Shown: piece by piece, positions 1 through 9,344 of the stretch
Numbering within the stretch: position 1 is the first letter of the stretch
Layout of the letters: each line of letters starts with the position of its first letter
Assembly: GCF_002954445.1 (NCBI RefSeq)
Contig: NZ_MQWA01000001.1
Coordinates: 3,619,478-3,679,028, forward strand
Reading direction: 5' to 3'
Origin: Rubritalea profundi
Lineage (GTDB): Bacteria > Verrucomicrobiota > Verrucomicrobiia > Verrucomicrobiales > Akkermansiaceae
Length of the DNA: 59,551 nt
Notes under the pieces: generated by a model
Told to the model about the DNA's origin: nothing
Database searches by the model: none
The model's input: only the letters and a program-made list of their open reading frames with translations
Translations under genes and position numbers: made by a program

Positions 1-263
1 AATCCTAAAACTAAGTTAGTATCTCAAATGAACTTGTAGATCCCCAAAGATAGCTTCCCATCGGAGCATGAGGACTATTGGTGGTCTAACGGGGCCGGCC
101 TCGAGTGTTCTTTATGCTCGTTGATTGTGGAAGCAGCAAGTATCAAGGAGTGTTATTGCCGTTGTAATCAGATTTAGCGGCTGCTGATCTAGGGGGGCAC
201 TTGTTCACCTAGAATATAGCGAGTCGTCTTGACTATCGGTGAGGGCTCGCGCATGAGTGGGGC
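1..263. other. Left-edge non-coding stretch
   Basis: No convincing gene, RNA or repeat is visible. Short open frames here lack family features. The stretch presumably holds the promoter of the dehydrogenase gene that follows, but I cannot place promoter boxes with confidence. Confidence 0.4.
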
Positions 264-893
264 ATGGCTGAAGCACGGTACGAGCTCGTAGATATTATTT
301 TGTCGCTGGAAACTTCCGAAAATGAGGAAGCTCGCAAAAAAGCGATTTGTAGAAAACTGCGCCTCAAGCCAGAGCATGTGCATGAGTTTCGCTTGATGAA
401 GCATTCGATCGATGCCCGGAAGAAGCTTATTAAAGTGCAAATGCGGATGGAGGTTGGTATTGATGGGCCACTACCTAATAAGGTGAAATCAACTAAGGAA
501 TATCCATCACTGAGCGGTGGGGAAAAGCGAGTTGTTATTACCGGTTGTGGGCCGGCAGGGATTTTTGCTGCATTGCGCTGTATTGAGCTTGGTGCGAAGC
601 CGATCATAGTGGAGCGGGGCAAAGATGCTTCAGCGAGAAGGTTCGATCTCGGACCGATCATGAAAGAAGGACGAGTGATCGAAGACTCGAATTATTGCTT
701 TGGTGAAGGTGGAGCAGGAACCTATTCTGACGGGAAACTTTATACGCGCGCTACTAAGCGTGGTCCTGTGCGTGATGTCTATGAGACATTGGTGGCTCAC
801 GGTGCGCCAGAGAGAATTCTTACTGATGCTCACCCACATGTGGCTCAAACCTATTGCCAAATCTGGTTAAGGCATTGCGCCAGTCGATTTTGA
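264..893 (+). pseudogene. FAD-dependent dehydrogenase (COG2509-like), N-terminal part, frameshifted
   Basis: This is the front of an uncharacterised FAD-dependent dehydrogenase. About 90 N-terminal residues precede a Rossmann dinucleotide-binding motif (GCGPAG, near residue 95) and a conserved ERG at the end of the second strand, followed by the CFGEGGAGTYSDGKL stretch typical of the family. The genuine frame ends near base 842, after HPHV; the last 17 or so codons of this frame are out-of-frame reading. Inserting one G in the GG at 842-843 would give HPHVGSNLLPNLVKALR and join this part to the downstream frame, making a protein of about 528 residues, the usual family length. The break is therefore a one-base loss, real or a sequencing error. 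The substrate is unknown. The gene leads a run that continues with rnhB only 7 bases after its end. Confidence 0.8.
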
Positions 894-1849
894 ATGCCGG
901 TGGCGAAGTCCACTTTGAGTCTAAGGTTGTTGATTTCATTCTTCGCGATGGTGGCACGAAAATGGCTGGTGTGGTTTTAGCTGATGGTCGGGAGATCACT
1001 GGTGAATCCGTCATTTTGGCTACTGGCCATAGTGCCCGCGATATCTATCAGCTTCTAGCAGATAAGAAAATTTTGATGGAGCAAAAGCCGTTTGCGGTGG
1101 GGATGCGTATCGAGCACCCGCAGCCATTGATTGATAGCATTCAGTATTCCTATGAGAGGGGGACCGAGCGCCCACGGATCTTGCCCGCAGCTAGGTACAA
1201 TCTAGCGACTAAGATTGATAACCGTGGTGTGCATTCATTTTGTATGTGTCCAGGTGGTTTCATCGTGCCGGCGGCGACGATGAATGATGAGGTTGTAGTC
1301 AATGGAATGAGTTTAGCTCGGCGAAATTCCCCATTCGCTAACAGCGGTATGGTGGTCACTGTTGAGCCTGAAGACACAGTCAAATTTAAAAAGGAGCATG
1401 GCATTCTTGCGGGAATAGCTTATCAGAAGGATCTTGAAGTGAAGGCTTCGGTTGCGGGTGGTGGAAAGCAGAAAGCTCCTGGGCAGAAAGTAAATGATTT
1501 CATTGCTGGAAAACTTTCAGCGGAACTCCCAAAGACGAGCTACTTCCCTGGTTTAACATCTTGTCGATTAGATGAGATCCTGCCGCATGATGTTTCTTAC
1601 CGTATGAAAATCGGACTTAAAAAGTTTGGAAATCAAATGAAGGGGTATCTCGGCGAAGAGGCTAATTTGTTAGGTTTTGAGACCCGTACTAGTAGTCCGT
1701 TGAGGATTCCTAGAGATGAACAAAGCTTAACTCACCCAGAGGTGGTGAATCTGATTCCATGTGGTGAAGGTGCTGGCTATGCGGGTGGGATTGTTTCCGC
1801 CGCGATTGATGGCTTGAAATGCGCTGAGGCCGCCATAGTTCTTAAGTAA
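854..1849 (+). pseudogene. FAD-dependent dehydrogenase (COG2509-like), C-terminal part
   Basis: Second half of the dehydrogenase broken at about 842. The first codon of this open frame is a TTG that is really an internal Leu of LLPNLVKALR, so it is unlikely to be a true start. The part carries the rest of the FAD domain (ATGHSARDIY near residue 55) and the C-terminal FAD-contacting segment with CGEGAGYAGGIVSAAIDG close to the end, which closes the flavin site in this family. If the frameshift is real, neither half alone can bind FAD properly and the gene is dead. If it is an error, the gene is an ordinary intact flavoprotein. Confidence 0.8.
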
Positions 1850-1856
1850 ATTTACC

Positions 1857-2471
1857 ATGCCTGATCTTGAATATGAATTAGAGGCAAAAGCTGCTGGAAA
1901 GACTATTGTTGTGGGGGTAGATGAGGCAGGACGCGGCCCTTTAGCTGGGCCGGTATCGGCAGCCGCTGTGATCCTACCCGAGGGCTACACGCACCCATTG
2001 TTAGATGACTCTAAGAAACTCAGTGAGAAGAAGCGTGAGTCCATTTATAAAGATATCATGGACGATGAGCGGATCAAGTGGGGGCACGCGTATGCTGATG
2101 AAGATGAGATCGACTCGATCAATATCCTTAAGGCAACGCATGCAGCGATGGCGCGTGCTGTTGATCAGCTCGGTGAGGCAGGGGCGTACTGCCTGATTGA
2201 TGGACTGAATGTGCCAAACTTTCCATACGAGTCGAAAGGAATTGTCAAAGGGGATGGAAAGAGTCTTTCGATCGCTGCGGCAAGTATTATTGCTAAAGTG
2301 AAGCGTGATCATAGGATGGTTGCGTACGCGGAGGAGTTCCCAGAATACGGATTTGAGAAGCATAAGGGGTACGGGACAAAAGCGCATTTAGCTGTCTTGC
2401 AAGAGTTTGGTCCCATCAAGATTCATCGGAAATCGTTTGCGCCTGTTGTTCAGCTTAGTTTCGAGCTTTAG
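1857..2471 (+). CDS. rnhB: Ribonuclease HII
   Basis: RNase HII nicks RNA-DNA hybrids 5' of ribonucleotides in DNA and starts ribonucleotide excision repair. The sequence opens with the family signature VGVDEAGRGPLAGPV, giving metal ligands D22 and E23; a third acidic ligand is D115 in LIDG. The KGD motif and the SIAAASIIAKVKRD helix are also present. The length (204 residues) is normal for the family. The start ATG lies 7 bases after the dehydrogenase stop, so the two are probably cotranscribed, and yraN follows 8 bases later. The rnhB-yraN order is common in bacteria. Confidence 0.95.
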   Translation: MPDLEYELEAKAAGKTIVVGVDEAGRGPLAGPVSAAAVILPEGYTHPLLDDSKKLSEKKRESIYKDIMDDERIKWGHAYADEDEIDSINILKATHAAMARAVDQLGEAGAYCLIDGLNVPNFPYESKGIVKGDGKSLSIAAASIIAKVKRDHRMVAYAEEFPEYGFEKHKGYGTKAHLAVLQEFGPIKIHRKSFAPVVQLSFEL

Positions 2472-2479
2472 GTCGAGAT

Positions 2480-2956
2480 TTGCAGATTGCATTACTCGGA
2501 TGGCGGCTCTATTCTGTTAGGGTGCTATCCTTAATATACCGTTGTCTGCCGAGCAAACTGCTGGATCGTCCATTTTACTTTGATCAAGCGGGGCGGAGGT
2601 TGTCGCACATTGAAATTGGCGAGATTGGTGAGAGAATGGCAGTTTCTTACCTAAGGCGAAGTGGCAAAAAGATACTCTTTAGAAACTACCGTGGACCCAA
2701 GGGTGGCGAGCTCGATATTGTGGCACGAGACCGTGATTTTTTATGTTTCGTTGAAGTGAAAGCAAGGCGGAGGCGCTCTGGCAGCAGACCTCTGGATGCT
2801 GTAACACCAGAGAAGCAAGACTTGATAGAGCGCGGAGCTCGCTCGTGGTTGGCATTGCTGCCGCATAACGATTTCCAATGGAGATTTGACGTGGTAGAGG
2901 TTATTTTAGAGGAGGGAGAGTTGCCGGAAATTTGTGTGGTAGAGGAAGCATTCTAG
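2480..2956 (+). CDS. yraN: YraN/UPF0102 family nuclease-like protein
   Basis: A small protein of the YraN (UPF0102) family, which has an endonuclease-like fold related to Holliday-junction resolvases. The core reads GERMAVSYLRRSGKKIL, then GGELDIVARD and FVEVKARR. The E, D and ExK residues match the PD-(D/E)xK pattern. The upstream 45 residues are longer than in most homologues. The TTG start at 2480 is the furthest upstream option, and the true start may be a later codon. It follows rnhB by 8 bases, so it is likely in the same transcript. The biological role of the family is not settled. Confidence 0.85.
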   Translation: MQIALLGWRLYSVRVLSLIYRCLPSKLLDRPFYFDQAGRRLSHIEIGEIGERMAVSYLRRSGKKILFRNYRGPKGGELDIVARDRDFLCFVEVKARRRRSGSRPLDAVTPEKQDLIERGARSWLALLPHNDFQWRFDVVEVILEEGELPEICVVEEAF

Positions 2957-3032
2957 GATCCTCTTAAGATTACCGTAATTTCTAAGAATCGAGCTTTGCA
3001 GGTAGGCTTTGATTGGGTATTGTGTCGCCAAG

Positions 3033-3743
3033 ATGTGGGATTTAATAACTCAAGGTGGGCCATTAGTGTGGGTCCTTTTAGCGCTATCCTTTGTAGCGAC
3101 AGTGGTCGTGTTGGAGCGGATACTTTATTTTCAGAGGAATCGAGTGCATGTTGGCAACTTGATTTTAGGCTTGGCGAATCATGTGCGGAAAAAAGCGTAT
3201 GGTGAGGCTCTGCATGAGGCTGCACGTGCGCCGGGTCCTGTCGCTAGGGTGGCGCACGCTGCATTGATGCGCCATCATTTGCCTCGAACAGATTTGCGCG
3301 ACATCGCCCGCGAGGCGGGACAATTAGAAGTGCCAAGAATTGAGAATAATCTTAGAGCGCTCTATACAGTAGCTTTGATAGCCCCCCTAGTGGGTATGAT
3401 GGGCACAGTGATGGGCTTGATCGAGACTTTTGGGGGGATGCAAGAGCGAGCTGGTTTCTCTTCCGCTAAAATGATCAACGATGGTGTACACGAGTGTCTT
3501 ATAACAACCGCAGTGGGCCTAATGGTAGCAGTACCGGCCTACTTATTTTACATGTATTTCCTAGGGCGAGCAAAGCGCATGGTACACAGAATTGAGCGTG
3601 CAGGTATCGAAATGGTCAATCTGATCTGCGATGCACGTGAGGCTACGAGTGACATCGTATCGTTTGGCGAAGAAGTCGCTCAAGCGCGCCGCGGAAATAC
3701 GCAGTCAATAAACGACAAAGCATCCGCATCCCCAGATAAATGA
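3033..3743 (+). CDS. exbB: MotA/TolQ/ExbB-type proton channel subunit
   Basis: An inner-membrane proton channel subunit that would energise a TonB- or TolA-like partner. Visible are a first membrane segment (GGPLVWVLLALSFVATVVVLE), a cytoplasmic stretch, then two further segments around LIAPLVGMMGTVMGLIETF and LITTAVGLMVAVPAYLFYMY. The last two carry the glycine and threonine pattern characteristic of ExbB/TolQ. An in-frame TTG 24 bases upstream is possible, but ATG 3033 (MWDLITQGGP) matches the family start better. The stop overlaps the next start as ATGA, indicating translational coupling with the ExbD partner. ExbB cannot be told from TolQ by sequence alone. Confidence 0.88.
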   Translation: MWDLITQGGPLVWVLLALSFVATVVVLERILYFQRNRVHVGNLILGLANHVRKKAYGEALHEAARAPGPVARVAHAALMRHHLPRTDLRDIAREAGQLEVPRIENNLRALYTVALIAPLVGMMGTVMGLIETFGGMQERAGFSSAKMINDGVHECLITTAVGLMVAVPAYLFYMYFLGRAKRMVHRIERAGIEMVNLICDAREATSDIVSFGEEVAQARRGNTQSINDKASASPDK

Positions 3744-4153
3744 AGCTTGAGATGTCACTGCCAGAGAAACCTGGCTTGATGCATGCGTTGCCATTGGTGG
3801 ATCTTTTGGCTTTGATTATGTTATTCCCTCTGCTGACTACTTCACTTGCCCCGCAGGCAGGGGTCGAGGTGGAGTTGCCGGAGACCGATTTTCGTCTCCA
3901 GCGAGTTGCCAACCCTATTATTGTAAGTATTACTGGTGGTGCTGATCCACAGTATTGGGTGGGGAAAGAATTAGTGGAGGAAAATGATTTAGTGGCGGTA
4001 GTGCAAAAGCGTGCAGAGTCTTGGGATAGTGGAGGGCCTCCAGCTATACTGATGCGGGTGGATAAGTCGGCACAGATGTACGGGATGGATGTTATGCTGA
4101 AGCTCAAAAATGAAGGATTTCGTTGTCTACTGGCTGCTAAGCCAATCCAATAA
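3740..4153 (+). CDS. exbD: ExbD/TolR-family biopolymer transport protein
   Basis: Partner of the preceding channel protein. It has one N-terminal membrane segment (LMHALPLVDLLALIMLFPLL) with the conserved Asp in PLVD that takes part in proton translocation, and then a periplasmic domain of about 90 residues ending in the family-like LLAAKPI. Its length (137 residues) is typical. The start overlaps the exbB stop by 4 bases. ExbD, rather than TolR, is my choice because a TonB-like protein follows. Confidence 0.87.
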   Translation: MKLEMSLPEKPGLMHALPLVDLLALIMLFPLLTTSLAPQAGVEVELPETDFRLQRVANPIIVSITGGADPQYWVGKELVEENDLVAVVQKRAESWDSGGPPAILMRVDKSAQMYGMDVMLKLKNEGFRCLLAAKPIQ

Positions 4154-4201
4154 GTTGATTGATGTTGTTTTCCCGTCAGAAAAAATTGCAACGAGACCGC
4201 G

Positions 4202-4939
4202 ATGCGGGACTTGTGTTTTGCTGGCGAGGTGGTCAAGGGGGAACCGCGGGGGATGATATTCTCTATCTTGATCGCTTCGAGCATTTTTGCTCTGGCGTTT
4301 TGGGGGGTTAGCCTCAACTTCAAGGCGACAAAGCCAGAGATACGCAAGTATGCTAAAATTTTATTAGTGGATCAGTTTTCTACTGAAATGGCTTTGTGGG
4401 TGGATCAGAATTCGCCATTTCCTAGTCGATGGGACCCACTGGTTGATAGTGGTCATCAGCAGAGAGTGAATGATGAACTCGATGGGTTGTTTCAGCAAAT
4501 GACGACACCTCCCAGCCCTTGGATAGATATGCCAAAAGTTGCACTTCCTCTGAGTGTTCCGCGTTTGATTGAGCACGGAATGATAGAGTTAGGTAGTTTG
4601 CCAAAACCTCTTCAAAATAAGCAGAAAAAAGGGGTGTTAGAGTTGGTCGTCTTTTTGGACGCGCTTGGTGGGATTGAAAAACGTAAACCTAAGGAAATTT
4701 CACCAATGGATGTGGTCATTCCAGAGCAGGCATATGGTAGTGCTTTACGTTTTGTGGTGACGCTTGATGGCAAGGGGAATGTCCAATTCATCGCGCCTGC
4801 GGAATGGCGAGAAGGTGAATACGAAAAGAAAATTGAAAACTGGTTAAGGATGCAGCGATTCGTCCCGTCGAAGTCGGTAAGTCTAGAGGTAGGTGAGGTA
4901 ACTGTACGGGTGGAGGTGAAGAATCATGCTGGAAATTAG
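4202..4939 (+). CDS. TonB-like single-span membrane protein
   Basis: I do not recognise a named family with certainty. A short N-terminal stretch is followed by one membrane segment (MIFSILIASSIFALAFWGV, residues 18-36) and a periplasmic part of about 205 residues. The C-terminal 60 residues (LRFVVTLDGKGNVQFIAPAEW, then IENWLRMQRFVPS) resemble the TonB C-terminal fold, where a strand with DGKGxV is followed by a helix and RFxP. Its position directly after exbB-exbD supports a role as the energy-transducing partner. Proline-rich repeats typical of classic TonB are absent. ATG 4253 (Met18, right at the membrane segment) is an alternative start. It overlaps the next gene by 14 bases. Confidence 0.65.
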   Translation: MRDLCFAGEVVKGEPRGMIFSILIASSIFALAFWGVSLNFKATKPEIRKYAKILLVDQFSTEMALWVDQNSPFPSRWDPLVDSGHQQRVNDELDGLFQQMTTPPSPWIDMPKVALPLSVPRLIEHGMIELGSLPKPLQNKQKKGVLELVVFLDALGGIEKRKPKEISPMDVVIPEQAYGSALRFVVTLDGKGNVQFIAPAEWREGEYEKKIENWLRMQRFVPSKSVSLEVGEVTVRVEVKNHAGN

Positions 4940-5168
4940 TTTCGAAGACCTTGCTATTTCAGTGCTGGCATTTTCTATGTTGATACTTGGAGTCCTTTTG
5001 ATTGGAAGGAATTCCACTGAGCGACAAGTGCGCCGGCGGAGCTTGCGCTCGATCATCACTTGCGATGTCTGCGGTCATCTCTTTAAAGATAGCAGCGCAG
5101 ATAAAGTTGTGGATTGCCCAGAATGTGGACGTGCCAATCAACGTGGACGCGATAAGTCCTTAGGATGA
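4926..5168 (+). CDS. Small membrane protein with a zinc-ribbon tail
   Basis: An 80-residue protein of no named family. Residues 8-27 form a membrane segment (DLAISVLAFSMLILGVLLIG). After an Arg-rich stretch come two Cys pairs, CDVCG and CPECG, 18 residues apart, which should bind zinc as a ribbon. A good ribosome-binding site (GGAGGTG) lies just upstream, inside the preceding gene, and the genes overlap by 14 bases, so the two products are probably made together. It may be an accessory part of the ExbB/ExbD/TonB-like complex. That role is inferred from position only. Confidence 0.7.
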   Translation: MLEISFEDLAISVLAFSMLILGVLLIGRNSTERQVRRRSLRSIITCDVCGHLFKDSSADKVVDCPECGRANQRGRDKSLG

Positions 5169-5217
5169 GGCTTGCACCTAGAGCAATCGCGTGGATAATC
5201 CTCGAAATTAAATTTTT

Positions 5218-6468
5218 ATGAACGAACGCAGAGTAGTTATCACTGGAGTCGGAACACTTAGCCCATTAGGCAATGATCTCAACTCCACTTGGGAAGGCCT
5301 TAAGGCCGGTAAGAGTGGCATCGACTATATCACACAGCTCGACACCACTGACTATACAGTCAAGATCGGAGGAGAGGTTAAAGATTTCGATCCCAAACCT
5401 TTCTTCAACGATGCTAAGGACGCACGGCGTGCAGATCGTTACACTCAGCTCGCTATGGCGGCTTCGAAGATGGCGGTGGAAGATTCCGGAATGGACCCAG
5501 AGGCAGTCGATAAGACACGCGTCGGCGTCATGGTTGGCTCAGGTATTGGTGGGCTCGGGACTCTCGAGCGCGAGCACAAGAAGCTTTTAGAGAGAGGCCC
5601 AGATCGTGTTTCACCATTCGTGATACCGATGATGATATCTAATATTGCGTCTGGAATGATCTCGATGGAGTACGGATTTTGCGGGCCAAACATGGTGATT
5701 GTAACAGCCTGTGCGACATCTAACCACAATATTGGTGAAGCTTGGCGGATGATCAAGTTTGGTGATGCAGATGCCTTTGTGGCAGGTGGTGCAGAAGCTA
5801 CAATACTACCAATGGGACTCGGAGGATTCGGAAAAATGAGGGCTCTATCCACCCGCAACGACGACCCTCAAGCTGCGTCTCGTCCATTCGATACAGGGCG
5901 TGATGGCTTCGTGATGGGTGAAGGTGCTGGTGTGGTTGTCCTAGAAGAACTGGAACATGCGAAAGCGCGTGGAGCTAAAATCTATGGTGAGCTTATCGGT
6001 TATGGTGTGAGTGCAGATGCCTACCACCTCTCCGCACCATCGCCAGATGGTAGCGGCCCATGCCGTGCGATCCACATGGCTCTCAAGCACGGTAAGGTTA
6101 ACCCAGAGGAAGTAGACTACGTGAATGCTCACGGAACCTCAACTCCACTCGGTGACATCTCAGAGACCACGGCGCTCAAGCTAGCATTCGGCGACCACGC
6201 CAAGGATAAGTTGGTAGTGAGTTCTACAAAGTCGATGACTGGCCACCTTCTCGGTGCCGCTGGTGGTATCGAAATTGCAGCATGTTTGATGGCGATAAAA
6301 GATGGAATAGTAGCTCCAACCATCAACCTAGAAGATCAAGATCCTCAATGTGATCTCGACTACTGTGCGAACACAGCACGTGAGATGAATGTCGATATCG
6401 CGCTGTCTAACTCCTTCGGCTTCGGCGGTCATAATGCCAGCCTTTTGGTGAAGAAGTTTTCCGAATAG
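5218..6468 (+). CDS. fabF: Beta-ketoacyl-ACP synthase II
   Basis: Condenses malonyl-ACP with acyl-ACP in fatty acid elongation. The N-terminal RRVVITGVGTLSPLGND is typical of the family. The Cys-His-His catalytic set is visible as C165 in VTACATSNHN, H305 in NAHGTSTPLGD and H343 in GHLLGAAGGIE. The length (416 residues) and the C-terminal NSFGFGGHNASL match FabF. No acyl carrier protein gene is adjacent here. No clear ribosome-binding site precedes the ATG; the upstream bases are A/T-rich. A hairpin terminator follows at 6493. Confidence 0.95.
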   Translation: MNERRVVITGVGTLSPLGNDLNSTWEGLKAGKSGIDYITQLDTTDYTVKIGGEVKDFDPKPFFNDAKDARRADRYTQLAMAASKMAVEDSGMDPEAVDKTRVGVMVGSGIGGLGTLEREHKKLLERGPDRVSPFVIPMMISNIASGMISMEYGFCGPNMVIVTACATSNHNIGEAWRMIKFGDADAFVAGGAEATILPMGLGGFGKMRALSTRNDDPQAASRPFDTGRDGFVMGEGAGVVVLEELEHAKARGAKIYGELIGYGVSADAYHLSAPSPDGSGPCRAIHMALKHGKVNPEEVDYVNAHGTSTPLGDISETTALKLAFGDHAKDKLVVSSTKSMTGHLLGAAGGIEIAACLMAIKDGIVAPTINLEDQDPQCDLDYCANTAREMNVDIALSNSFGFGGHNASLLVKKFSE

Positions 6469-6492
6469 AGAGCAACCACTATTTATCTAATT

Positions 6493-6526
6493 CCGCAAGG
6501 CTCTACGCTTTGCGGGATTTTTTTTG
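6493..6526 (+). terminator. Rho-independent terminator after fabF
   Basis: CCGCAA (6493-6498) pairs with TTGCGG (6510-6515) around a short loop and is followed by GATTTTTTTTTG. The T run directly after the stem and the position 25 bases past the fabF stop make a terminator likely. Confidence 0.8.
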
Positions 6527-6562
6527 TCCTGTAATCTCGCTGTTTATGTTAGTTCTATTCAC

Positions 6563-6946
6563 GTGAAAGAATTTCCAATCTACAAGCGCCGAGTTCAGTT
6601 CGCTGATACTGATCTAGCAGGGATCGTGCACTTCAGTAAAATTTTATGCTATGTTGAAGAGGCTGAGCACTTTGTTATGCAAGGGCTTTCTGTCCCAGCT
6701 ATGGTTGCATCCGGTGGTTTTCCTAAGGTTCATGTGGATTGTGACTATCGATCACCCTTGCGCTTTGGGGATGACGCTGAAATCCAAATGCAGTTGGAGA
6801 AGGTTGGTGAAAGATCTTTGACTTGGAAATTCACTGTGCGGTTGGCTGAACTCATTTCGGCTGAAGGAACATTTGTCACTGTATACGTATCTAAGACAGG
6901 AAAATCAGAAGAGATTCCCTCAAGTTATCGAGCTATCCTAACTTAG
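6563..6946 (+). CDS. Acyl-CoA thioesterase, 4-hydroxybenzoyl-CoA thioesterase (YbgC-like) family
   Basis: A hotdog-fold thioesterase that hydrolyses acyl-CoA. The signature RVQFADTDLAGIVHFSK has the expected catalytic Asp (D17 from the chosen start) and the conserved His. The remainder (VHVDCDYRSPLRFGDDAEI) also fits the family. I prefer the GTG at 6563, giving 127 residues. A TTG at 6524 would add 13 residues but starts inside the T run of the fabF terminator, which makes it unlikely. No strong ribosome-binding site is visible for either. The acyl substrate cannot be predicted. Confidence 0.85.
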   Translation: MKEFPIYKRRVQFADTDLAGIVHFSKILCYVEEAEHFVMQGLSVPAMVASGGFPKVHVDCDYRSPLRFGDDAEIQMQLEKVGERSLTWKFTVRLAELISAEGTFVTVYVSKTGKSEEIPSSYRAILT

Positions 6947-7018
6947 CCTTTTTTTTGCGAAGTGCTTTGATTCACCATGGCGATTTTTTCTCTAAAAGGC
7001 AATTATTTGAAGATCTAG

Positions 7019-9289
7019 CTACATGACTTCTAGGCTGATTTCGACAGCTTTAGAGGTTGGGGTGTTAGATGTGTCAGCTGTACTGTCGATCGGGATGAGG
7101 ACGTTGGCTTCTGGGAAGTAGGCGGCAGCGGCCCCGCGGGGCATTTCGTAAGGTATAGCGAGGAAGCCTTCAGCATGGCGTTGGCCATCGTCCCAGTGAC
7201 TGGTGATCCTGAGTTTTTGAACCGGCTTGATACGACGTTCTTTCATGTCTTCGGGGTTGAGGAAGATGATCTTACGTTGGTTGCCTATACCTCGGTAGCG
7301 GTCATCGAGCCCGTAGATTGTAGTGTTATATTGATCGTGTGAACGAAGGGTCTGGAGGATGAGGTGCTTGTTGTCCTTTTTCTTGAAAATACTCAGGGCT
7401 GCGTTACCGAAGTTCGCCTTATTGTTAGGCGTATCCCAAATGCGATCTTTGGCATTGTTCTGGAGGTAGAATCCACCGGATTTTCTAACGCGAATGTTAA
7501 AGTTTTCGAAGCCTGAAATGGCGGATTCAATTGCATCTCGGATAAGGTCGTAGTCGTCTGCGAATGCTAGCCAATCAATGACCTTGGTGTTACCTATGAC
7601 TTTATTGGCAAGGTGAGCGACGATAGCAGGCTCGGACATTAAGTGAGTAGAAATCGGTTTGAGTCGGCCAGTGGACATGTGGACAATTCCCATTGAGTTT
7701 TCACAGGTAATAAATTGCCGACCAGCCTTCTGCATGTCCGTCTCAGTGCGTCCTAGGCAGGGGAGGATGAGGCCAATTTTGCCTGTGACGAGCTGAGAGC
7801 GATTAAGCTTGGTGACCACATGGGCGGTGAGGTTGCATTTGCGGAGTGCGGCTGCGGTGAACTTCGTATCTGGTGCGGCTTGGAGGAAGTTGCCGCCCAT
7901 CGCAAGGAAAAATTTAGCATCTCCTTTATGCATCGCATGGATGGCTTCGACAACATCGTAGCCGTGTTTGCGTGGTGACTTGAACTGGAATGCACGTTCG
8001 AGTCCGAGATGGAAGCTCTCCGGTGATTTCTCGTAAATCCCCATGGTACGGTCACCTTGGACGTTGGAGTGACCACGAACTGGGCATACGCCTGCACCTG
8101 AGCGACCGATTGCTCCAATGAGAAGATGAACGTTGGTGACTTCACGGATGGTGTCGACTGAGTTCTTGTGCTGGGTGAGTCCCATCGCCCAGCAAGTAAT
8201 GAGCTTCTTGTCTTTGGCTATGATTTTGTCAGCAAGCAACTCGATCTCTTCCCGAGTGATGCCTGAGTCTTGGGTGATTTGATCCCACGAGCTTGCGGTG
8301 CAGGCCTCTGCGTAGGCGTCGAAGCCAGCAGTGTGCTCATCGATGAAGTCGCGATCGATGACTGAAACAGGGGCAGCTTCGTCACGAGCAAAGATCGTCT
8401 TTGCTACGCCGCGGAAGATTGCCATGTCTCCATTCATTTTGACCTGAAGGTATAGGTCAGCAAGTGGTGATGCTTGATTGAGCATGCCCGAGATTTTCTG
8501 CGGGTGGGCGAAGCCTAACAATCCAGCTTCACGGAGTGGGTTAATAGCCACGACTTCACCACCATTGCTGATGCACTTTTCTAGGGATGCGAGCATACGC
8601 GGGTGATTAGTGCCAGGGTTTTGACCGACGCAGATAATGACGTCTGCAGTGTGGAGGTCATCTAGAGTGACTGTCCCTTTTCCGATTCCAATGGCTGGGC
8701 CGAGTGCAGAACCGCTGGATTCGTGGCACATGTTTGAGCAATCGGGGAGGTTGTTGGTGCCGTAGTGGCGGGTGAAAAGCTGGTAAAGGAAGGCTGCTTC
8801 ATTGCTGGTGCGTCCCGATGTGTAGAAGATTGCTTCATCAGGATGGTCGAGCCCTTTTAGTTCGTCAGCCATGAGGTCGAATGCTGCTTCCCAAGTGATT
8901 GGCTCATAGTGGGTGGCTCCTTCACGTAGGACCATTGGGCTAGTGAGACGTCCTTGTTGGTCGTGCCAATAGTCGCTTTGCTCGCTCATTTCTTCGATCG
9001 AATGGTTGGCGAAAAAGTGTTCGTCTATTACCTTAGTGGTGGCTTCAGAAGCAATGGCCTTTGCCCCATTCTCGCAAAACTCAGTCATAGCTCGGTGGTC
9101 ATCGGGGTCAGGCCACGCGCATGATGGGCAATCAAATCCATCAGTTTGGTTGAGTTCTAACAATGCCTTGGTGCCGCGGATGGGGCCAGCTGTCGACATG
9201 ACCTGTTTTAGTGATGAGATGACCGCTGGAGTGCCTGCTGCCCAAGTTTTAGGGTCTTTGATTTTTAATGGAGCGTCTTCTGATTGCAT
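7019..9289 (-). CDS. FdhF/YdeP-type molybdopterin oxidoreductase
   Basis: A bis-molybdopterin-guanine-dinucleotide enzyme of the FdhF-like alpha-subunit group that includes E. coli YdeP. It has a short N-terminal Cys motif (CPSCAWPDPDD), the SGRTSNEAAFLYQLF and DCSNMCHESSG region where the metal-coordinating Cys (or nearby residue) sits, VGQNPGTNHPRML, a GHSNVQGDRTMG segment, and a C-terminal molydopterin dinucleotide-binding domain. Length (756 residues) fits the family. It lacks the classic four-Cys Fe-S motif of respiratory formate dehydrogenases, as YdeP does. It is divergent from formate-THF ligase, suggesting but not proving a link to formate. No accessory genes such as fdhD are nearby. 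Confidence 0.9.
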   Translation of the reverse strand: MQSEDAPLKIKDPKTWAAGTPAVISSLKQVMSTAGPIRGTKALLELNQTDGFDCPSCAWPDPDDHRAMTEFCENGAKAIASEATTKVIDEHFFANHSIEEMSEQSDYWHDQQGRLTSPMVLREGATHYEPITWEAAFDLMADELKGLDHPDEAIFYTSGRTSNEAAFLYQLFTRHYGTNNLPDCSNMCHESSGSALGPAIGIGKGTVTLDDLHTADVIICVGQNPGTNHPRMLASLEKCISNGGEVVAINPLREAGLLGFAHPQKISGMLNQASPLADLYLQVKMNGDMAIFRGVAKTIFARDEAAPVSVIDRDFIDEHTAGFDAYAEACTASSWDQITQDSGITREEIELLADKIIAKDKKLITCWAMGLTQHKNSVDTIREVTNVHLLIGAIGRSGAGVCPVRGHSNVQGDRTMGIYEKSPESFHLGLERAFQFKSPRKHGYDVVEAIHAMHKGDAKFFLAMGGNFLQAAPDTKFTAAALRKCNLTAHVVTKLNRSQLVTGKIGLILPCLGRTETDMQKAGRQFITCENSMGIVHMSTGRLKPISTHLMSEPAIVAHLANKVIGNTKVIDWLAFADDYDLIRDAIESAISGFENFNIRVRKSGGFYLQNNAKDRIWDTPNNKANFGNAALSIFKKKDNKHLILQTLRSHDQYNTTIYGLDDRYRGIGNQRKIIFLNPEDMKERRIKPVQKLRITSHWDDGQRHAEGFLAIPYEMPRGAAAAYFPEANVLIPIDSTADTSNTPTSKAVEISLEVM

Positions 9290-9344
9290 ACATGTTTTTA
9301 CCTTAGATTTTCTAGAAACACACTGATTATATTTCTTAGGTAAC

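Noticed and set aside
3643-4347. A 234-residue minus-strand frame opposite exbD.
   Set aside because: It covers exbD and the start of the next gene, both of which show family features on the plus strand.
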